64,000 nt of DNA, taken from assembly GCF_002215215.1 (NCBI RefSeq), contig NZ_CP018632.1, positions 5,452,501-5,516,500 of the forward strand. The letters run 5' to 3'. The position numbers and the translations under genes are program-made. This document shows, one piece after another, positions 39,424 through 48,199 of the stretch (position 1 is its first letter; each line of letters opens with the position of its first letter). The DNA comes from Granulosicoccus antarcticus IMCC3135. GTDB taxonomy: Bacteria > Pseudomonadota > Gammaproteobacteria > Granulosicoccales > Granulosicoccaceae. Below the pieces are notes generated by a model that saw only the letters and a program-made list of their open reading frames with translations, was not told the origin of the DNA and searched no databases.

Positions 39424-40044
39424 CTAACGCAGCAGTTTTACGAACCGATAGCCCAACAGCACAATCAGTATGGCCAGATAGACAAAAGGCTCGATCAAAT
39501 CGCCTTTCGCCAGCCAGACGTAATGCACCACGGCCGCAGCGCCCGCCACATAGACCCCGCGATGCAGACTGACCCAGCGTTTACCCAAACGCTTGACCAT
39601 CCCCCGGGTTGATGTCCCGGCCAGTGGTATCAGAATCAGCAACGCCATGGTTCCGGCCAGAATATAAGGCCGCTCTGCCAGATCCTCCCAGATGGCTGCC
39701 ACATCAAGCTGCTGGTCCAGAACCAGATAGATGGACACATGCAGAAAGACATAGAAAAACGCAAACAGACCCAGCATTCGACGTAGCTTCAAAGGCCAGG
39801 TTTTTTTCAACAAACCCCTCAATGGCGTCACACAAAGGCTGATCAGCAACATTCTGATAGCCAACGTACCAGTGGTATCTGTCAGCGCATCAATCGGGTT
39901 GGGGCCCAGGCCGCCAGTGAGAAGCGACTGCACCAGATAGACAAAGGGCGTCAAAGCCAGCACAAAGACCACAGGCTTCAGGATCGACTGCCAGCGAAGT
40001 GCCGGCAGTCCGAGCCTATTGGTAGCTGCTATTGATTCACTCAT
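39424..40044 (-). CDS. msrQ: MsrQ, heme membrane subunit of methionine sulfoxide reductase
   Basis: MsrQ (YedZ) is an inner-membrane haem b protein that feeds electrons to the periplasmic MsrP. The 206-residue protein has about six membrane segments and the family patterns TGTLAIRMLLISLCVTPLR, RRMLGLFAFFYVFLHVSIYL (haem histidines) and WVSLHRGVYVAGAAAVVHYVW. It lies 57 bp downstream of msrP on the same strand. Confidence 0.92.
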   Translation of the reverse strand: MSESIAATNRLGLPALRWQSILKPVVFVLALTPFVYLVQSLLTGGLGPNPIDALTDTTGTLAIRMLLISLCVTPLRGLLKKTWPLKLRRMLGLFAFFYVFLHVSIYLVLDQQLDVAAIWEDLAERPYILAGTMALLILIPLAGTSTRGMVKRLGKRWVSLHRGVYVAGAAAVVHYVWLAKGDLIEPFVYLAILIVLLGYRFVKLLR

Positions 40045-40100
40045 GCAGGCTTTATCGCCAGAGCACCGAAGAATCTGAAGGTTTCAACGAACACAACAGA

Positions 40101-41066
40101 TCAATGAAATTTCTGCAGATCCATGCCTTCATACAAACTGGCCACCTGCTCGGCGTAGCCATTCATGAAGCGGGTTTCCGACTTTGAAGAGAACAGAGAG
40201 GACAGACCACCGGTATCACCCGACAGGCGTCTTTCCTTGGCCTGGCTCCAGCGTGGATGACTACGATCCGGATTCACATTACTGTAAAAGCCATACTCAG
40301 AGGGCCCAGCCATGTTCCAGCTGGTCTCTGGCTGTTTTTCCACGAAACTGATCCGTACCACCGACTTGATACTCTTGTAGCCATACTTCCAGGGCACCAC
40401 CAGACGTAGCGGTGCGCCATTCTGGGCCGGTAGCTCCTCACCGTAGAGCCCCATCGCCATCAGTGTCAGCGGGTGCATGGCCTCGTCCATCCGCAAGCCC
40501 TCACGATACGGCCATTGCAGCACGTTACGCTTGACGCCAGGCAAGTCCTCCTGCACGACAGTTTCAAAGGCAACATACTTCGCCTTCGAGTTGGGCTCTG
40601 CACGCTTGATCAGATCTGCCAGTGGAAAACCGTTCCAGGGGATGACCATTGACCAGGCTTCCACACAACGCATGCGGTAGATTCGCTCTTCAATGGCATG
40701 CGGCTTGAGAATGTCTTCAAGGGTGAAGACACCCGGCTTGGCGCATTCACCGTCGATAGTGACGCTCCATGGCTCGGTCTTGAGCTGATCCGCATTGCGA
40801 GCCGGGTCGCCCTTATCGGTTCCCAACTCGTAGAAATTATTATAGGTGGTCACCGTCTCCAGGCTACTCAGCTCTTCATCGGTACTGAACGGACTTTTTA
40901 CGATAGGACCCGATAATTGAGTTCCGGCAGCACTGGCCGGTGAAGCTATCAGCCCCGTAACCCCTGCAGCAGCGGCTGCCTGCAGCAACTGCCGGCGTTG
41001 TCGGAAGAGACGTTCATCAGTGATTTCACTACTGTGAATACCTGCCACTTTCATCCAATCTCGCAT
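40101..41066 (-). CDS. msrP: MsrP, molybdopterin-dependent methionine sulfoxide reductase
   Basis: MsrP (YedY) repairs oxidised methionines in periplasmic proteins. The 321-residue precursor has a Tat-like signal ([27 protein letters not shown]), the molybdenum-ligating cysteine in [10 protein letters not shown] and the sulfite-oxidase fold motif [27 protein letters not shown]. Expression of msrPQ is controlled by reactive chlorine species in E. coli; the regulator is not in this window. Confidence 0.94.
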   Translation of the reverse strand: MRDWMKVAGIHSSEITDERLFRQRRQLLQAAAAAGVTGLIASPASAAGTQLSGPIVKSPFSTDEELSSLETVTTYNNFYELGTDKGDPARNADQLKTEPWSVTIDGECAKPGVFTLEDILKPHAIEERIYRMRCVEAWSMVIPWNGFPLADLIKRAEPNSKAKYVAFETVVQEDLPGVKRNVLQWPYREGLRMDEAMHPLTLMAMGLYGEELPAQNGAPLRLVVPWKYGYKSIKSVVRISFVEKQPETSWNMAGPSEYGFYSNVNPDRSHPRWSQAKERRLSGDTGGLSSLFSSKSETRFMNGYAEQVASLYEGMDLQKFH

Positions 41067-41140
41067 GATTACTCTCTATAAAATCCATTAATAACAAATA
41101 CATCGGAACTCCTTCACCAAAACGCAAAGGGTGTCAATTA

Positions 41141-41208
41141 TGAGTCTAGGACTCAGTTCAGCGGCATTAATTCCCTGCCGATGAACTGCATACGACATGC
41201 AAGCATGT
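41141..41208. promoter_or_regulatory. Two palindromes in the msrP/DUF4011 intergenic region
   Basis: TGAGTC-TAG-GACTCA (41141-41155) and ACATGC-AA-GCATGT (41195-41208) are perfect inverted repeats in the 301-bp gap between the divergent genes. Their size suits dimeric repressors, but no regulator is encoded beside them and no clear promoter was found. The rest of 41067-41367 shows nothing else I can support. Confidence 0.35.
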
Positions 41209-41367
41209 TACGTCACAGCTCTTTTAGTACTTGATCGCTGCGTCAGATCACGTAAATTAAAAATATATTGCCAAAAACTTTGGCCCGAATCCTGAATCGA
41301 ACTATCAGAATCAGCAGATCGCAGATGGATCTGTTCCCTTTCTCAGCCCAGGCGGACCCTATATCCC

Positions 41368-43410
41368 GTGGAAGTCTTGCAAGGAAATCAATCTGGCTCC
41401 AAACATTCCAGACGTCGTCTGGACAGAATAGCGCTGGGAGAGAACCGGGCGCTAGACTGGGGGCACCAGGAATCAGATATCGGTCTGCAGTGCGTTTCAC
41501 CGCTGGAGCTGGCTGATATTCTCGCCCAATCCAACGGCTTTCTCGATCTGATACCACTGTCTGCTTCCAACGAGGCAGCAGAGCCATCGAGTGATGGCAA
41601 CACAGCCAGCTCTACCACTGCGTGCGCCACTGCGTGCGCCACCGATCGCTGCAATCTGCACACCGTGCACGACTCGACTGATCTGCTACAGCGCTGCAAG
41701 AAAATTCTTGTTGAAAATGCCCTGATCAAAGACAAGGGCGATCGACAACTCTATCTGGCAGCAGGCTTTATCAGCTGGCCAGATGCAGCCAATGCAAACG
41801 CCAGACAGCGCGCCCCCTTGCTGCTCTACCCGGCATTGCTGGTGCGCATACCTGACGAACAGAATTATGAAATACGATTGACGGGGGATTCGCCCGAATA
41901 TAACCAGACGCTCATCATTCATGCAGAGCAACGCTTTGGCGTCAAACTTCCTGCACAGGAAGATCCGCTGGCCTTGAGCAGTTTCTTCGACGAGGTTGCT
42001 GAGGCTATCCGCGAGGTACCCACACTGCAGCTAGAGCTCGACACTTGTCTGGGTAGCGCCGCTCTGCTCGTCCCCACGCAGAGATCTGCCGACAATGTCT
42101 CCCTTCCCGATGTACCCATGAATTTCGATGTCGGACTGGCGATGAGCATAACCGGCAAGAAAAGCCTGCAACAACTGAGTGCCGTGCTCCAGCTGATTCC
42201 TGATTACAACCAGGTAGATGCACCAAGCACACCCGAACCTGCCCCTCTACCCTCATCACCCAGCATTGCCAGTTTGCGCAAGTACGCCGTTAGACTCGCC
42301 GCCGAAGGCCTGGATCATGTTGAATTCAGACAACTGACCACCCTGCCCGACGTCATCGGAAAATGGACTAGCGCTGTATCCACAGCTCTGGATTGCGAGA
42401 CAATCAAGACTGTGCTGCGAATGCCTGAACTGTCCGCACGCGAACTTATCAGACTCGCCGGCATTATCGAACTGATCGACAAGGCACCGAACAATATTGA
42501 AAGTCTGGGTCATGCCGACCTGTGCTACGCCAACAGCACCATCTTGCTGCGACGTGCGCGGCATCAGGCAAAACTGATCGAGGATGAACTCACGGGCCTG
42601 CAAGAGCACTTCGTGATGGACAAGGTACCCGGCAAATCCCAGCTTCTGAGCCTGCTCTCCGAATTGAGTGTAACGGTGGAGCGCGGACCCGAACTTGTCG
42701 ATTCCACCTATTTCAATGCACGGCGGCAGTTCATGGAATTCAGCATTCACAAGAGTGCACACCTGACTGCCGAGCACCGTCGTTTGTTATCCCAGCTGGC
42801 CAAGGTCATGCGCTTTCGGGAGTTGTTCGTCAATAACACAGAGTACCGAGCGGCACTGGGGCCAGGCTATCGGGGCTTGCGCACCGATTGGGATGTTCTG
42901 ACGCATACGTGTGAATATGCACGGGAACTGGCTGATGTTCTGCAATCAGAGACCTTAGCCAGCCAGATATTACGTAACTGGACCGCCTTTCGAGCCGCCT
43001 ACAGCGTGGAACTCGAGTTATTGCAGAATGCCGCGGAGGCCTGCAGACGTTTATTGGGTACTGTTGGTACTCGCTGGCAAACTCAGACCGCAGCGTCCCT
43101 GACCGTGCATGCCCAATTGATTGCCTCTCGCCTGACAGAATGGCGAACAACCTACGGCTCAATGGATAATCACGCTGACAAGACACCAGCCATGGTGCTA
43201 TCCAGTTTTTCCGGACGTTCGCATGACGACATTCTGGTAGAAACCCAGGTTGATGAAACTCGCACTCGCATCAATCGTCAGCTGCAGGATGGAGAAATTC
43301 GGCGCGAACAGATTACCGATACCCTGAAATGGTTATTGGCTGCCAGCCAGGCAGCAACCGATCATGATCTGGATATCGATGCCATCGTGGAGCACTTGCA
43401 GATAGCCTGA
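41368..43410 (+). CDS. DUF4011-like protein without a helicase domain
   Basis: The 680-residue protein starts at the only available in-frame GTG (41368); an upstream TGA at 41293 closes the frame. Residues about 105-200 (DRQLYLAAGFISWPDA, APLLLYPALLVRI, EYNQTL, FGVKLP) resemble the DUF4011 domain that normally leads very large superfamily 1 helicase-nuclease proteins. The rest is helical and rich in Leu, Glu and Arg, with no Walker motifs, nuclease motif or membrane segment. A 12-bp tandem repeat encoding TACATACAT interrupts residues 84-92. It could be a remnant or a regulatory partner of a missing helicase. No function is assigned. Confidence 0.7.
   Translation: MEVLQGNQSGSKHSRRRLDRIALGENRALDWGHQESDIGLQCVSPLELADILAQSNGFLDLIPLSASNEAAEPSSDGNTASSTTACATACATDRCNLHTVHDSTDLLQRCKKILVENALIKDKGDRQLYLAAGFISWPDAANANARQRAPLLLYPALLVRIPDEQNYEIRLTGDSPEYNQTLIIHAEQRFGVKLPAQEDPLALSSFFDEVAEAIREVPTLQLELDTCLGSAALLVPTQRSADNVSLPDVPMNFDVGLAMSITGKKSLQQLSAVLQLIPDYNQVDAPSTPEPAPLPSSPSIASLRKYAVRLAAEGLDHVEFRQLTTLPDVIGKWTSAVSTALDCETIKTVLRMPELSARELIRLAGIIELIDKAPNNIESLGHADLCYANSTILLRRARHQAKLIEDELTGLQEHFVMDKVPGKSQLLSLLSELSVTVERGPELVDSTYFNARRQFMEFSIHKSAHLTAEHRRLLSQLAKVMRFRELFVNNTEYRAALGPGYRGLRTDWDVLTHTCEYARELADVLQSETLASQILRNWTAFRAAYSVELELLQNAAEACRRLLGTVGTRWQTQTAASLTVHAQLIASRLTEWRTTYGSMDNHADKTPAMVLSSFSGRSHDDILVETQVDETRTRINRQLQDGEIRREQITDTLKWLLAASQAATDHDLDIDAIVEHLQIA
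41617..41643 (+). repeat. 12-bp in-frame tandem repeat (A-T-A-C) in the DUF4011-like gene
   Basis: ACTGCGTGCGCC is repeated twice, followed by ACC. The codons read Thr-Ala-Cys-Ala-Thr-Ala-Cys-Ala-Thr. This is the same A-T-A-x pattern as the repeat in the M32 peptidase gene at 12585-12629. Confidence 0.7.
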
Positions 43411-43417
43411 CGATCAC

Positions 43418-43460
43418 GGGTTCGTGAAATGAATCGGCCATTCATTCATTTCACGAACCC
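43418..43460. terminator. Perfect 17-bp hairpin between convergent genes
   Basis: GGGTTCGTGAAATGAAT (43418-43434) and ATTCATTTCACGAACCC (43444-43460) are exact complements with a 9-base loop. It lies between the convergent DUF4011-like gene and the HAD hydrolase gene. Neither strand has a T-run after it, so its role as a bidirectional terminator is likely but not certain. Confidence 0.55.
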
Positions 43461-43468
43461 CAAGTCAC

Positions 43469-44410
43469 TCAGGTAGTGGGCACGATGAAATCGGGACGAA
43501 TACCACTGCGAACAATCGCCTGCTCCAGATCCAACCCTTTCATCAAGCCATGATCGGTGACCAGTACGGTTCGCCAGCCTGCCTGTGCACCACCCAGAAT
43601 GTCGGTATGCAAGGTGTCTCCCACCATGGCTATCCGCTGTGGATCAATACCTTCCAGAGTTTCGCGAACGATAGCGAAGGCATTGTCAAACGGCTTGCCA
43701 AAGAACTCTGGCGTAGCCAGGCCACTGTCCGCAATATCGTGAGCATATAGCCCTGGTTCTCGCGACAAACCACCCGGGTGTGGGGCGACCAGATCTGGAT
43801 TACCGACCAATACCGGTCGCGGACGCCTGATCAAGGACGCCTTCAGCATATCCTGGCGCTCAACTGTCCAGCCTCCCGTTCCCAGTAGCACGAAACCATC
43901 ACATTGGTCATAGACCATGGCATCAGAGCCCAGCAGTACTGAGCGAGGTGCCAGCAGCTCCAGATCTGATTCTTCAAGCGCTGCAAATCCCCAGAATGCA
44001 TCAGCATACTGTGCCAGTGCTCTTGCCAGAGCATCACGGCTGGATACCACTTCCTGCGCATCGAAATGCATGCCCCAGTTTTCATACTTGGCACGCGTGG
44101 TGGTTACCGGAAAGCTTGCACCATTGGTCAACACGCGAACCTGTTTGCCTCGTGCCTGCAGGGCAGCGACGCGTTCAACAGCACCCGGAACAGTTCTGGC
44201 CCCGACGTTGAGTACGCCAAAACCATCGAGAACAAAGCAGTCAATTTCATCACACAGCTCTTCCAGATGAGCCCGGTGAATGGATTTTTCAGGGAATGTC
44301 GCCTTCGGCAGACGTGGTTGTATCGCTTCGTATCGCGCGACAGCCTCTGCCGCCGTAGGCGGAGTATCACCTTTGATCATGATTTGTTTTTCATTGCAGA
44401 TTACCGGCAT
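43469..44410 (-). CDS. HAD-IIA family hydrolase linked to the phosphonate transporter
   Basis: The 313-residue protein has the HAD motifs of the NagD-like IIA class: nucleophile region CFVLDGFGVLNVG, motif II VLTNGAS, a cap, and motif III/IV FFGKPFDNAF with MVGDTLHTDILGGAQAGW. These enzymes remove phosphate from small metabolites. The gene is the last of the phn set. Its first ATG lies inside the perfect palindrome CCGGCAT-T-ATGCCGG (44404-44418) and lacks a ribosome-binding site, so the ATG at 44380 may be the true start. The substrate is unknown. Confidence 0.82.
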   Translation of the reverse strand: MPVICNEKQIMIKGDTPPTAAEAVARYEAIQPRLPKATFPEKSIHRAHLEELCDEIDCFVLDGFGVLNVGARTVPGAVERVAALQARGKQVRVLTNGASFPVTTTRAKYENWGMHFDAQEVVSSRDALARALAQYADAFWGFAALEESDLELLAPRSVLLGSDAMVYDQCDGFVLLGTGGWTVERQDMLKASLIRRPRPVLVGNPDLVAPHPGGLSREPGLYAHDIADSGLATPEFFGKPFDNAFAIVRETLEGIDPQRIAMVGDTLHTDILGGAQAGWRTVLVTDHGLMKGLDLEQAIVRSGIRPDFIVPTT

Positions 44411-44464
44411 TATGCCGGAGAGAGCCGCCGCACAAATATTGTTGTAACGTGTCTGGGCACAAAC

Positions 44465-45274
44465 TCAGATTATGGCGTGTCTGACACGCGCCGACACCCA
44501 CTCACTAATCACGACAGTGCCGAGGATGACAACAAATATCATGGTCACCTGCGGCCATGCCAGTGTATTGAGCGAGGCCTGCAACTGCACACCGATGCCA
44601 CCGGCTCCCACCAATCCAAGAATCGTCGATTCGCGAATATTGATATCCCAGCGAAACACTGAAATGCCATAAAAAGCAGGCATTATCTGCGGCACGATTC
44701 CGTAGTTGAGAATCTGCGCACGCGAGGCACCTGTTGCCGTCACCGCCTCAATCTGGAGGATATCCGTCTCTTCTATGGCCTCATACAGCAGCTTGGCCAC
44801 AAAACCGATTGAGCGCAGACCAATGGCTATGATCCCCGACAACAGCCCGGGACCAATGATGGAGACCAGCAGTAGCGCCCAGATCAGCGAGTTGATGGAA
44901 CGCGAGGCAACAATGATGAACAAGGCGACCGGTCGCACGAAATACCTGCTGGGTGTTGTATTACTGGCAGCAAGAAAGGCGATGGGAATAGCGACGATAA
45001 TGCCCAGCATGGTGCCCAGAGTTGCAATATTGAGGGTATCCCACAACGGCACCCATAATTTATCGATATAGCTCCAGCGCGGTGGAAACATACGGCCGCC
45101 CAGGTCTGCCGCCTGACGTGGAGCATCGGAGACGAACGCCCAGATCGTGTCCTTGGTCATTACTTGCCAGCAAAATACGCACAAGGCGACCAGCAGCAAC
45201 CAGGCAAACCAGATTGCCAGACGCTTGCCCGTGGTGCGGTGCTGCCAGACCGGTGTCGTTTCGTTCTTGCTCAT
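44465..45274 (-). CDS. phnE: Phosphonate-type ABC transporter permease (second copy)
   Basis: This inner-membrane permease has about 269 residues and six hydrophobic segments. The EAA-like loop reads AVTATGASRAQILNYGIVPQIMPAF, and the C-terminus has RESTILGLVGAGGIGVQLQ, typical of PhnE. Its ATG overlaps the stop of the previous permease (ATGA). A pair of different PhnE subunits, as here, is common when the transporter is a heterodimer. Confidence 0.9.
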   Translation of the reverse strand: MSKNETTPVWQHRTTGKRLAIWFAWLLLVALCVFCWQVMTKDTIWAFVSDAPRQAADLGGRMFPPRWSYIDKLWVPLWDTLNIATLGTMLGIIVAIPIAFLAASNTTPSRYFVRPVALFIIVASRSINSLIWALLLVSIIGPGLLSGIIAIGLRSIGFVAKLLYEAIEETDILQIEAVTATGASRAQILNYGIVPQIMPAFYGISVFRWDINIRESTILGLVGAGGIGVQLQASLNTLAWPQVTMIFVVILGTVVISEWVSARVRHAII

Positions 45275-46110
45275 TGCACCCACTTCCTGACAAAGCCTGA
45301 GGAATACTCCGCCAGCATGACGATAAAAATAATGATCAGCAGAATGGCTCCAGCCGAGTCGAACTCGTAGCGATCAATGGCCGTGTTCAAGGTGGCGCCA
45401 ATGCCACCTGCCCCTACGATACCGATAACAGCGGATTCGCGGAAATTGATATCCAGACGATACAGGGACAAACCGATGAGGCGCGGCATGACCTGTGGCT
45501 GCACGGCGTAGTTGATCAGCTGCAGCCAGGAGGCTCCGGTCGCCTTGACGGCTTCTGTCTGACTTTCATCAATATCTTCGATATCCTCTGCCAGCAACTT
45601 GGCCATGAAGCCGATGGTGGCAAAGCTCAACGTCAGAAACCCCGCGAACGGGCCAAAACCGAACATCGCAACAAACAGGATGGCAATGATGATTTCCTGC
45701 AGTGAGCGTGACAGGGCAATGATTGAACGGCAGACATAATAGACAGCCTTGGGCGCCACATTTCGAGCACCGCCAATACCAATCGGTATGGATAGCAACA
45801 CCCCTGCAACCGTGGAGGTCAGGGTCATGGTCAGGCTCTCGACCAGACCTGCTGATATGTCTTTCCAGCGCGTGGTGAAATCGGGTGTCAGAAATCCCTT
45901 GATGAATCTCCAGCCTCGCTCCAGCCCTTCAGAAACACGAACCCAGTTGACCTCGATGCTACTGACAGCGAAATAGAACCAGATGATGGCCAGTGTCCAG
46001 AGCGTCCAGCGCAGCCAGGTGCGTTTAATCAGGACCGGTGGCCGCTTGAAGCTATCCGGATAACGGCTATAAGCCGCAGTCGGTGCCTGCTTGTCGATTG
46101 CGTCCGCCAC
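45271..46110 (-). CDS. phnE: Phosphonate-type ABC transporter permease (first copy)
   Basis: The permease has 279 residues. The EAA loop AVKATGASWLQLINYAVQPQVMPRLIGLSLYRLD and the RESAVIGIVGAGGIGATLN signature are those of PhnE. The GTG start at 46110 lies 3 bp after the phnC stop, and the C-terminus overlaps the next permease, so phnC and both permeases are translated as one unit. Confidence 0.9.
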   Translation of the reverse strand: MADAIDKQAPTAAYSRYPDSFKRPPVLIKRTWLRWTLWTLAIIWFYFAVSSIEVNWVRVSEGLERGWRFIKGFLTPDFTTRWKDISAGLVESLTMTLTSTVAGVLLSIPIGIGGARNVAPKAVYYVCRSIIALSRSLQEIIIAILFVAMFGFGPFAGFLTLSFATIGFMAKLLAEDIEDIDESQTEAVKATGASWLQLINYAVQPQVMPRLIGLSLYRLDINFRESAVIGIVGAGGIGATLNTAIDRYEFDSAGAILLIIIFIVMLAEYSSGFVRKWVQ

Positions 46111-46113
46111 GAT

Positions 46114-46887
46114 TCAGTCGGATTCCGTATCGTTGTCCAGCGTTGTCCAGTCCTCTTCCCCATAAATGCGGGTGAGCACGGTATCGGTCAGCTCGGCCGG
46201 TGTTCCATCGAACACGATAGCGCCGGCTTTCAAGCCAATCAGACGCTCGGTAAACTGTTTGGCCAGCACCACATCATGAATGTTGATGATGGCGGGCAAG
46301 TGTTGTTCATTGCAGATCTCCAGCAACAAGCGCATGATCTGGCGTGAAGTTTTAGGGTCCAGTGATGCAGTCGGTTCATCAATCAACAGCAGCTCTGGGT
46401 CCTGCTCCAGTGCCCGGGCAATCCCCACTCTTTGCCGCTGCCCACCAGACAGGGCGTCTGCCCGCTTACCCGCATGCTGCATCAGCCCCACGCGATCCAG
46501 CAAAGCAAAGGCTTTCTGGACATCCGCCTTCGGATAGCGTCGCAGAAAACTGCGCCAGAATGAAACATACCCCAGACGTCCAGACAAGACGTTTTCCATG
46601 ACACTGAGGCGTTCGACCAACGCATACTCCTGGAAGATCATGCCGATGCGCCGACGCACCGAACGCAACTCTCGGCTGGACATACCGGTAATCACCGTAC
46701 CGCCCAGACTTATACTGCCGCTAGTCGGCTCAACCAGGCGGTTGATGCATCTGATGAGGGTTGATTTACCGGCCCCTGAAGGCCCGATAAGACCCACCAC
46801 CTGGCCGGCTGGAATACTGAAACTGACATCATCGAGGGCTTTGTCGCCAGCAGCATAGATCTTGGAAACGCGAGTAACTTCGAGCAA
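46114..46887 (-). CDS. phnC: Phosphonate-type ABC transporter ATP-binding protein
   Basis: The 257-residue ATPase has Walker [10 protein letters not shown], the Q-loop region [23 protein letters not shown], signature [15 protein letters not shown] and Walker [29 protein letters not shown] is typical of PhnC. It starts with TTG (46887) with GGAG 10 bp upstream. A 24-nt palindrome separates it from phnD. Confidence 0.91.
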   Translation of the reverse strand: MLEVTRVSKIYAAGDKALDDVSFSIPAGQVVGLIGPSGAGKSTLIRCINRLVEPTSGSISLGGTVITGMSSRELRSVRRRIGMIFQEYALVERLSVMENVLSGRLGYVSFWRSFLRRYPKADVQKAFALLDRVGLMQHAGKRADALSGGQRQRVGIARALEQDPELLLIDEPTASLDPKTSRQIMRLLLEICNEQHLPAIINIHDVVLAKQFTERLIGLKAGAIVFDGTPAELTDTVLTRIYGEEDWTTLDNDTESD

Positions 46888-46911
46888 AGGTTTGATTCTC
46901 CGGAAATAAAA

Positions 46912-46935
46912 CAGGCCCGATGATCATCGGGCCTG
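46912..46935. terminator. Perfect 24-nt palindrome between phnD and phnC
   Basis: CAGGCCCGATGA (46912-46923) and TCATCGGGCCTG (46924-46935) are exact complements. Such hairpins behind a binding-protein gene usually protect its mRNA or cut readthrough, giving more binding protein than ATPase and permease. No T-run follows on the minus strand. Confidence 0.6.
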
Positions 46936-46958
46936 CTCAGACAGGCTATAGCCAATTT

Positions 46959-47909
46959 TTACTGGCAGCTGTATTCCACGCCATTGGCGTCATCAATCTT
47001 GCGAATGACTTCCCATTCCTTCTTGAAGGTAATGGGAACGAACTGAGCTTCGCCCGACTTGCTGAATTCAGCTTCCAGTGACGTGCCTGCCCATTCGAAT
47101 GAAGCGAAGGCTTCCTGGATTTTCTGTTGCAGCTCAGCGTTCAACGTGTTGGCGAGGCCATAGCTGGTGGTTGGAAAGGTTTGCGACTTGTAGATCGACT
47201 TGATCTGCTCAGGCTTCACGACGTCCCGGCTCAACATGCGCTTGAGTACCGAATTGGCAACGGCTGCAGCGGGATAATCCTTGTTGGCAACACCCAGTAT
47301 GGAATTATCATGCTTGCCGGAGAATACCGGCTCGAAGTCCTTGCCAGATTCCATGTTGTAGTCAGCCTTCAAGATCGCTGAAGGTGCCTTGAAGCCTGAA
47401 TTGGATGTCTCGGCAGTAAAGGCAATCTTGCCGCCCTTGATATCTTCGACCGTCTCGATACCAGAACCAGGGAAGGTGATGATTTCCATTTCGTAGCCGT
47501 ATGAACCATCAGCACTGGCCATCATGGTGAAGGGCCGGAAACCACCACAGGCAACGGCCAGTGGGTTTGAACCGGTGTTGAAGCCGGCAATATGCAAACG
47601 TCCGGCACGCATGGCTTCAATCTGTGCGGCGTTGGATTGAACGGGGAAAAACTGTATTTTCTTGCCAGTCACAGTGGATACGTGATCGAGGAAATCAGAC
47701 CAGACTTCAGCATAAACCGCAGGATCTTCGACTGGCGTGTAGGCAAATATCAAGGTGCCGGGGTCAGTCTGTTCGGAGGCATCTGGAATATCGGCAACCA
47801 GATCTCCGTCCATATCGGAGTAACGCGAATCCAGCTTGAACTCTGCCGATGCCGGCAAGCTGAGAGAGACTGCAAATGCAGCAGCTGCTGCAATTATGGT
47901 GCGTTTCAT
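46959..47909 (-). CDS. phnD: Phosphonate-type ABC transporter substrate-binding protein
   Basis: The 316-residue periplasmic protein has a Sec signal (MKRTIIAAAAAFAVSLSLPASA) and the PhnD/PtxB-like fold: LIFAYTPVEDPAVYAEVWSDF, FFPVQSNAAQIEAMRAGRLHIAGFNTG, KIAFTAETSNSGFKAPSAIL. The start at 47909 gives the signal peptide with GAGGA 11 bp upstream; the frame extends 46 codons earlier. Phosphonates, phosphite or aminoethylphosphonate are possible ligands. No C-P lyase or phosphonatase gene is in the window, and no Pho box was seen. Confidence 0.9.
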   Translation of the reverse strand: MKRTIIAAAAAFAVSLSLPASAEFKLDSRYSDMDGDLVADIPDASEQTDPGTLIFAYTPVEDPAVYAEVWSDFLDHVSTVTGKKIQFFPVQSNAAQIEAMRAGRLHIAGFNTGSNPLAVACGGFRPFTMMASADGSYGYEMEIITFPGSGIETVEDIKGGKIAFTAETSNSGFKAPSAILKADYNMESGKDFEPVFSGKHDNSILGVANKDYPAAAVANSVLKRMLSRDVVKPEQIKSIYKSQTFPTTSYGLANTLNAELQQKIQEAFASFEWAGTSLEAEFSKSGEAQFVPITFKKEWEVIRKIDDANGVEYSCQ

Positions 47910-48169
47910 TATCGGTACATTCCTCGAAATAGCATGAAAGATAACATCGGGAATAGCACGATCAGGCACACCCTGAACTTGTCGACGCTGAGTTCGCGCA
48001 AGCCATGGATGAACCAAAGTGCAATTCGAGCCGACAAGTGTATTCATTCAATATTGATTATTCATGAAACAGGCTGAGAACACCATGCTTCATGAGCAAT
48101 CAGGCAAATCAATGCCGCTGGTTCGACAAGCAGTCACCCACAAAGCGCTCACTGCGTCACAAGTAGTAC

Positions 48170-48191
48170 GCCGGAGCCTGATAGCTCCGGC
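48170..48191 (-). terminator. Hairpin downstream of purL
   Basis: GCCGGAGC (48170-48177) and GCTCCGGC (48184-48191) form a perfect 8-bp stem with a 6-base loop, 8 bp after the purL stop. No T-run follows, so it is at best a weak or Rho-assisted terminator. Confidence 0.4.
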
Positions 48192-48199
48192 ACTCTTGA

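Noticed and set aside
47910-48060. Pho box upstream of phnD
   Set aside because: No CTGTCAT-like direct repeats with 11-bp period were found.
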